From: Enterobacteriaceae bacterium UBA7338
GTDB taxonomy: Bacteria > Pseudomonadota > Gammaproteobacteria > Enterobacterales > Enterobacteriaceae
Direction: 5' to 3'
Assembly (NCBI GenBank): GCA_002480085.1
Contig: DKPJ01000009.1
Location: 352,908 to 416,907, forward strand
Length of the DNA: 64,000 nt
Shown: positions 62,352 through 64,000 of the stretch, one piece after another
Layout of the letters: each line of letters begins with the position of its first letter
How positions within the stretch are numbered: the stretch's first letter is position 1
Translations under genes and position numbers: made by a program
The notes under the pieces: generated by a model
Seen by the model: only the letters and a program-made list of their open reading frames with translations
Database searches by the model: none
Told to the model about the DNA's origin: nothing

Positions 62352-63854
62352 TTATGCCGCAATGGCATTCATGATCGCCGGAACCGACAGCTCCGCGAGC
62401 GGGATCTCTGCTACCTGCTTGCGGTCGCGCATGATGATCACCCGATCGGCATAGCCGACCAGCTCCTCCAGCTCGGAGGAGATCACCAGCAGCGCTAAGC
62501 CGTCGGCGCACAGGGTTTCAATAAGCCGGATGATTTCGGCATGCGCCCCTACGTCGATGCCGCGCGTCGGCTCATCGAGGATCAGGAACTGGGGTTTGGT
62601 CAGCAGCCAGCGGGAGAGCAGCACCTTCTGCTGGTTGCCGCCGGAGAGAAACTCAATCGGCTGCTCGGCGCTGGGGGTGCGAATACCGAGCTGACGAATA
62701 AAGCGCTCGGCGATCTCGTTCTGCTCCCGGCGGGGAATGGGCCGCAGCCAGCCGCGCTGGGCCTGCAGGGCGAGAACGATATTCTCCCGTACCGAGGCGG
62801 CGGCAATGATGCCGTCGGTTTTGCGATCCTCCGGACAGAAGCCGATCCCCAGACACGATGCCTGATGCGGCGAGCGCAGCGTCTGCGGCTTACCTTTGAT
62901 CGTCGCGCTGCCGCTGTCGGCAGGCTTGATGCCAAAGATCACCTCGGCGGTTTCGGTCCGCCCGGATCCAAGCAGTCCGGCAAGGCCAACAATTTCGCCG
63001 GGACGCACTTCAAAGCTAAAGGGCGCGATGGTGCCCTTCTTACCAAAATCAGTAAACGCGGCCACCGGCTTGTCGCTGAGCAGGGTCCGGCCCGCCCGTT
63101 GCAGGGCGTTGCTCTCCAGCTCGCGTCCCAGCATCATTTTGACCAGCTCAATCTGCGGCAGCTCACGGGTCTCCCGGCAGCCGACGAAGCTGCCGTTGCG
63201 CAGGACGGTAATGCGATCGCTCACCTCATACACCTGATCGAGAAAGTGGGTGACAAAGATCAGGCTCACTCCCTGGGCACGCAGCTGGCGCATCAGGGTG
63301 AAGAGCATCTCCACCTCCTGGGTATCGAGACTGGCGGTAGGCTCGTCGAGGATCAACACCTTCGCCGAGAGGTCGATAGCGCGGCAGATGGCGACGATCT
63401 GCTGCATCGCCACCGAAAAGCGGTTTAGCGGCTCGCGTACGTCGAGGGAGAAGCCATAGGAGGCCATCAGCGCCGTAGCGCGCCGCTCCATCTCTTTGCG
63501 CTGGAGAAAACCAAAGCGCCGTGGCTCGCGGCCAATAAACAGGTTATCCGCTACCGACATGTTCGGCAGCAGGTTAACCTCCTGATAGACCGTCCCGATG
63601 CCCAACTGCTGGGCATGGGCGGTATTTTTAGGCGAGATCTCGTTGCCTTCGAGGCAGATAACGCCGCGATCGGCATGGTAGACGCCGGTCAGCGCCTTAA
63701 TGAGCGTCGATTTACCGGCCCCGTTTTCTCCGAGGAGCGCCATAATTTCGCCCCGGCGCAGGCTGAAGTTGACGTTATCAAGCGCCTTTACGCCGGGGAA
63801 AAACTTGCTAAGCCCCTCGGTACTGAGAATTTCCTGGTGTTGGTCGGTGGTCAT
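62352..63854 (-). CDS. ytfR: Galactofuranose ABC transporter ATPase YtfR
   Basis: 500 residues with two ABC domains in tandem. The first has Walker A GENGAGKST and VLILDEPTASLD; the second has the degenerate GLLGSGRTE loop, LSGGNQQKVLLSRW and LILDEPTRGIDVG. This is the RbsA/MglA arrangement. The binding protein gene ytfQ, normally first in the operon, must lie just right of the window. Confidence 0.97.
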   Translation of the reverse strand: MTTDQHQEILSTEGLSKFFPGVKALDNVNFSLRRGEIMALLGENGAGKSTLIKALTGVYHADRGVICLEGNEISPKNTAHAQQLGIGTVYQEVNLLPNMSVADNLFIGREPRRFGFLQRKEMERRATALMASYGFSLDVREPLNRFSVAMQQIVAICRAIDLSAKVLILDEPTASLDTQEVEMLFTLMRQLRAQGVSLIFVTHFLDQVYEVSDRITVLRNGSFVGCRETRELPQIELVKMMLGRELESNALQRAGRTLLSDKPVAAFTDFGKKGTIAPFSFEVRPGEIVGLAGLLGSGRTETAEVIFGIKPADSGSATIKGKPQTLRSPHQASCLGIGFCPEDRKTDGIIAAASVRENIVLALQAQRGWLRPIPRREQNEIAERFIRQLGIRTPSAEQPIEFLSGGNQQKVLLSRWLLTKPQFLILDEPTRGIDVGAHAEIIRLIETLCADGLALLVISSELEELVGYADRVIIMRDRKQVAEIPLAELSVPAIMNAIAA

Positions 63855-63900
63855 GATGGCCTCCCCGAAAACGAACCTGATATTTGATGCCGCTGCACCT

Positions 63901-64000
63901 GTAGGCCGGATAAGACGCCTGCGTCGCCATCCGGCGAAGCAATGCCTGATGGCGCTGCGCTTATCAGGCCGACAAAACCTGGGCCCGTAGGCCGGATAAG
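63901..64000. repeat. Cluster of REP elements upstream of ytfR
   Basis: REP stems at about 63901-63936, 63944-63971 and a third starting at 63986 and cut by the window edge; GTAGGCCGGATAAG occurs twice in the same orientation. A BIME between ytfQ (outside) and ytfR fits the usual gap in this operon. Confidence 0.8.

Overview
The window looks like an Enterobacteriaceae chromosome close to Enterobacter, Klebsiella, Leclercia or Lelliottia. The right half (about 28.1-64 kb) follows a syntenic enterobacterial backbone: leuX, ahr, lptGF, pepA, holC-valS, yjgM, miaE, rraB, argI, pyrLBI, ridA, nrdDG, cybC, pmbA, darP, mpl, fbp and ytfRT-yjfF. It also carries miaE and a complete arginine deiminase operon, which E. 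coli K-12 lacks at this place. REP/BIME palindromes sit in many backbone intergenic gaps and are absent from the accessory part. I cannot name the species.

Layout. 1-0.7 kb: 3'-truncated manganese catalase gene. 1.0-3.9 kb: orphan TccC/RHS-type toxin gene with an AT-rich, apparently swapped C-terminal domain. 4.1-4.4 kb: decayed metallo-beta-lactamase-fold gene. 4.4-7.9 kb: superfamily-1 helicase/phospholipase-D fusion resembling type II Mokosh (MkoC) defence proteins, broken by one in-frame TAG. 8.1-10.7 kb: two consecutive modules of a DUF2778/Tlde1-like L,D-transpeptidase-fold effector with an overlapping two-helix membrane protein (probable immunity), plus a DUF1493 gene and a membrane-anchored gene that also shows an in-frame TAG before coding-like sequence. 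11.0-11.6 kb: McrA-like HNH endonuclease.

11.66-28.16 kb is a genomic island in leuX (tRNA-Leu, CAA). An 18-bp copy of the tRNA 3' part (11662-11679) marks the far end, and both ends carry repeated ATACCATCA motifs suited to integrase arm binding. From left to right it holds: a restriction-modification pair whose methyltransferase fuses a cytosine-C5 half to an adenine-N6 half, followed by an overlapping HNH nuclease; two small membrane proteins; a mobilization module (MobC-like protein, MOB-type relaxase, probable oriT hairpin) strongly enriched in GCTTCG/CGAAGC; an unknown membrane protein; a translationally coupled set of three tyrosine recombinases plus a small coiled-coil protein (RIT/Tn554-like logic); AlpA; a DUF6387-like protein; and a P4-type integrase. 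This reads as an integrative mobilizable element carrying a restriction system and a second recombination module.

The backbone is rich in arginine and pyrimidine metabolism built on carbamoyl phosphate: anabolic argI with ARG boxes; the catabolic arcA-arcC-arcB-transporter-argR-like operon with a CRP-like site; and pyrLBI with an intact UTP-sensitive attenuator. nrdDG has paired NrdR boxes and an FNR-like site. A methyl-accepting chemotaxis protein with a sigma-28 promoter separates fbp from the galactofuranose ABC transporter genes at the right edge.
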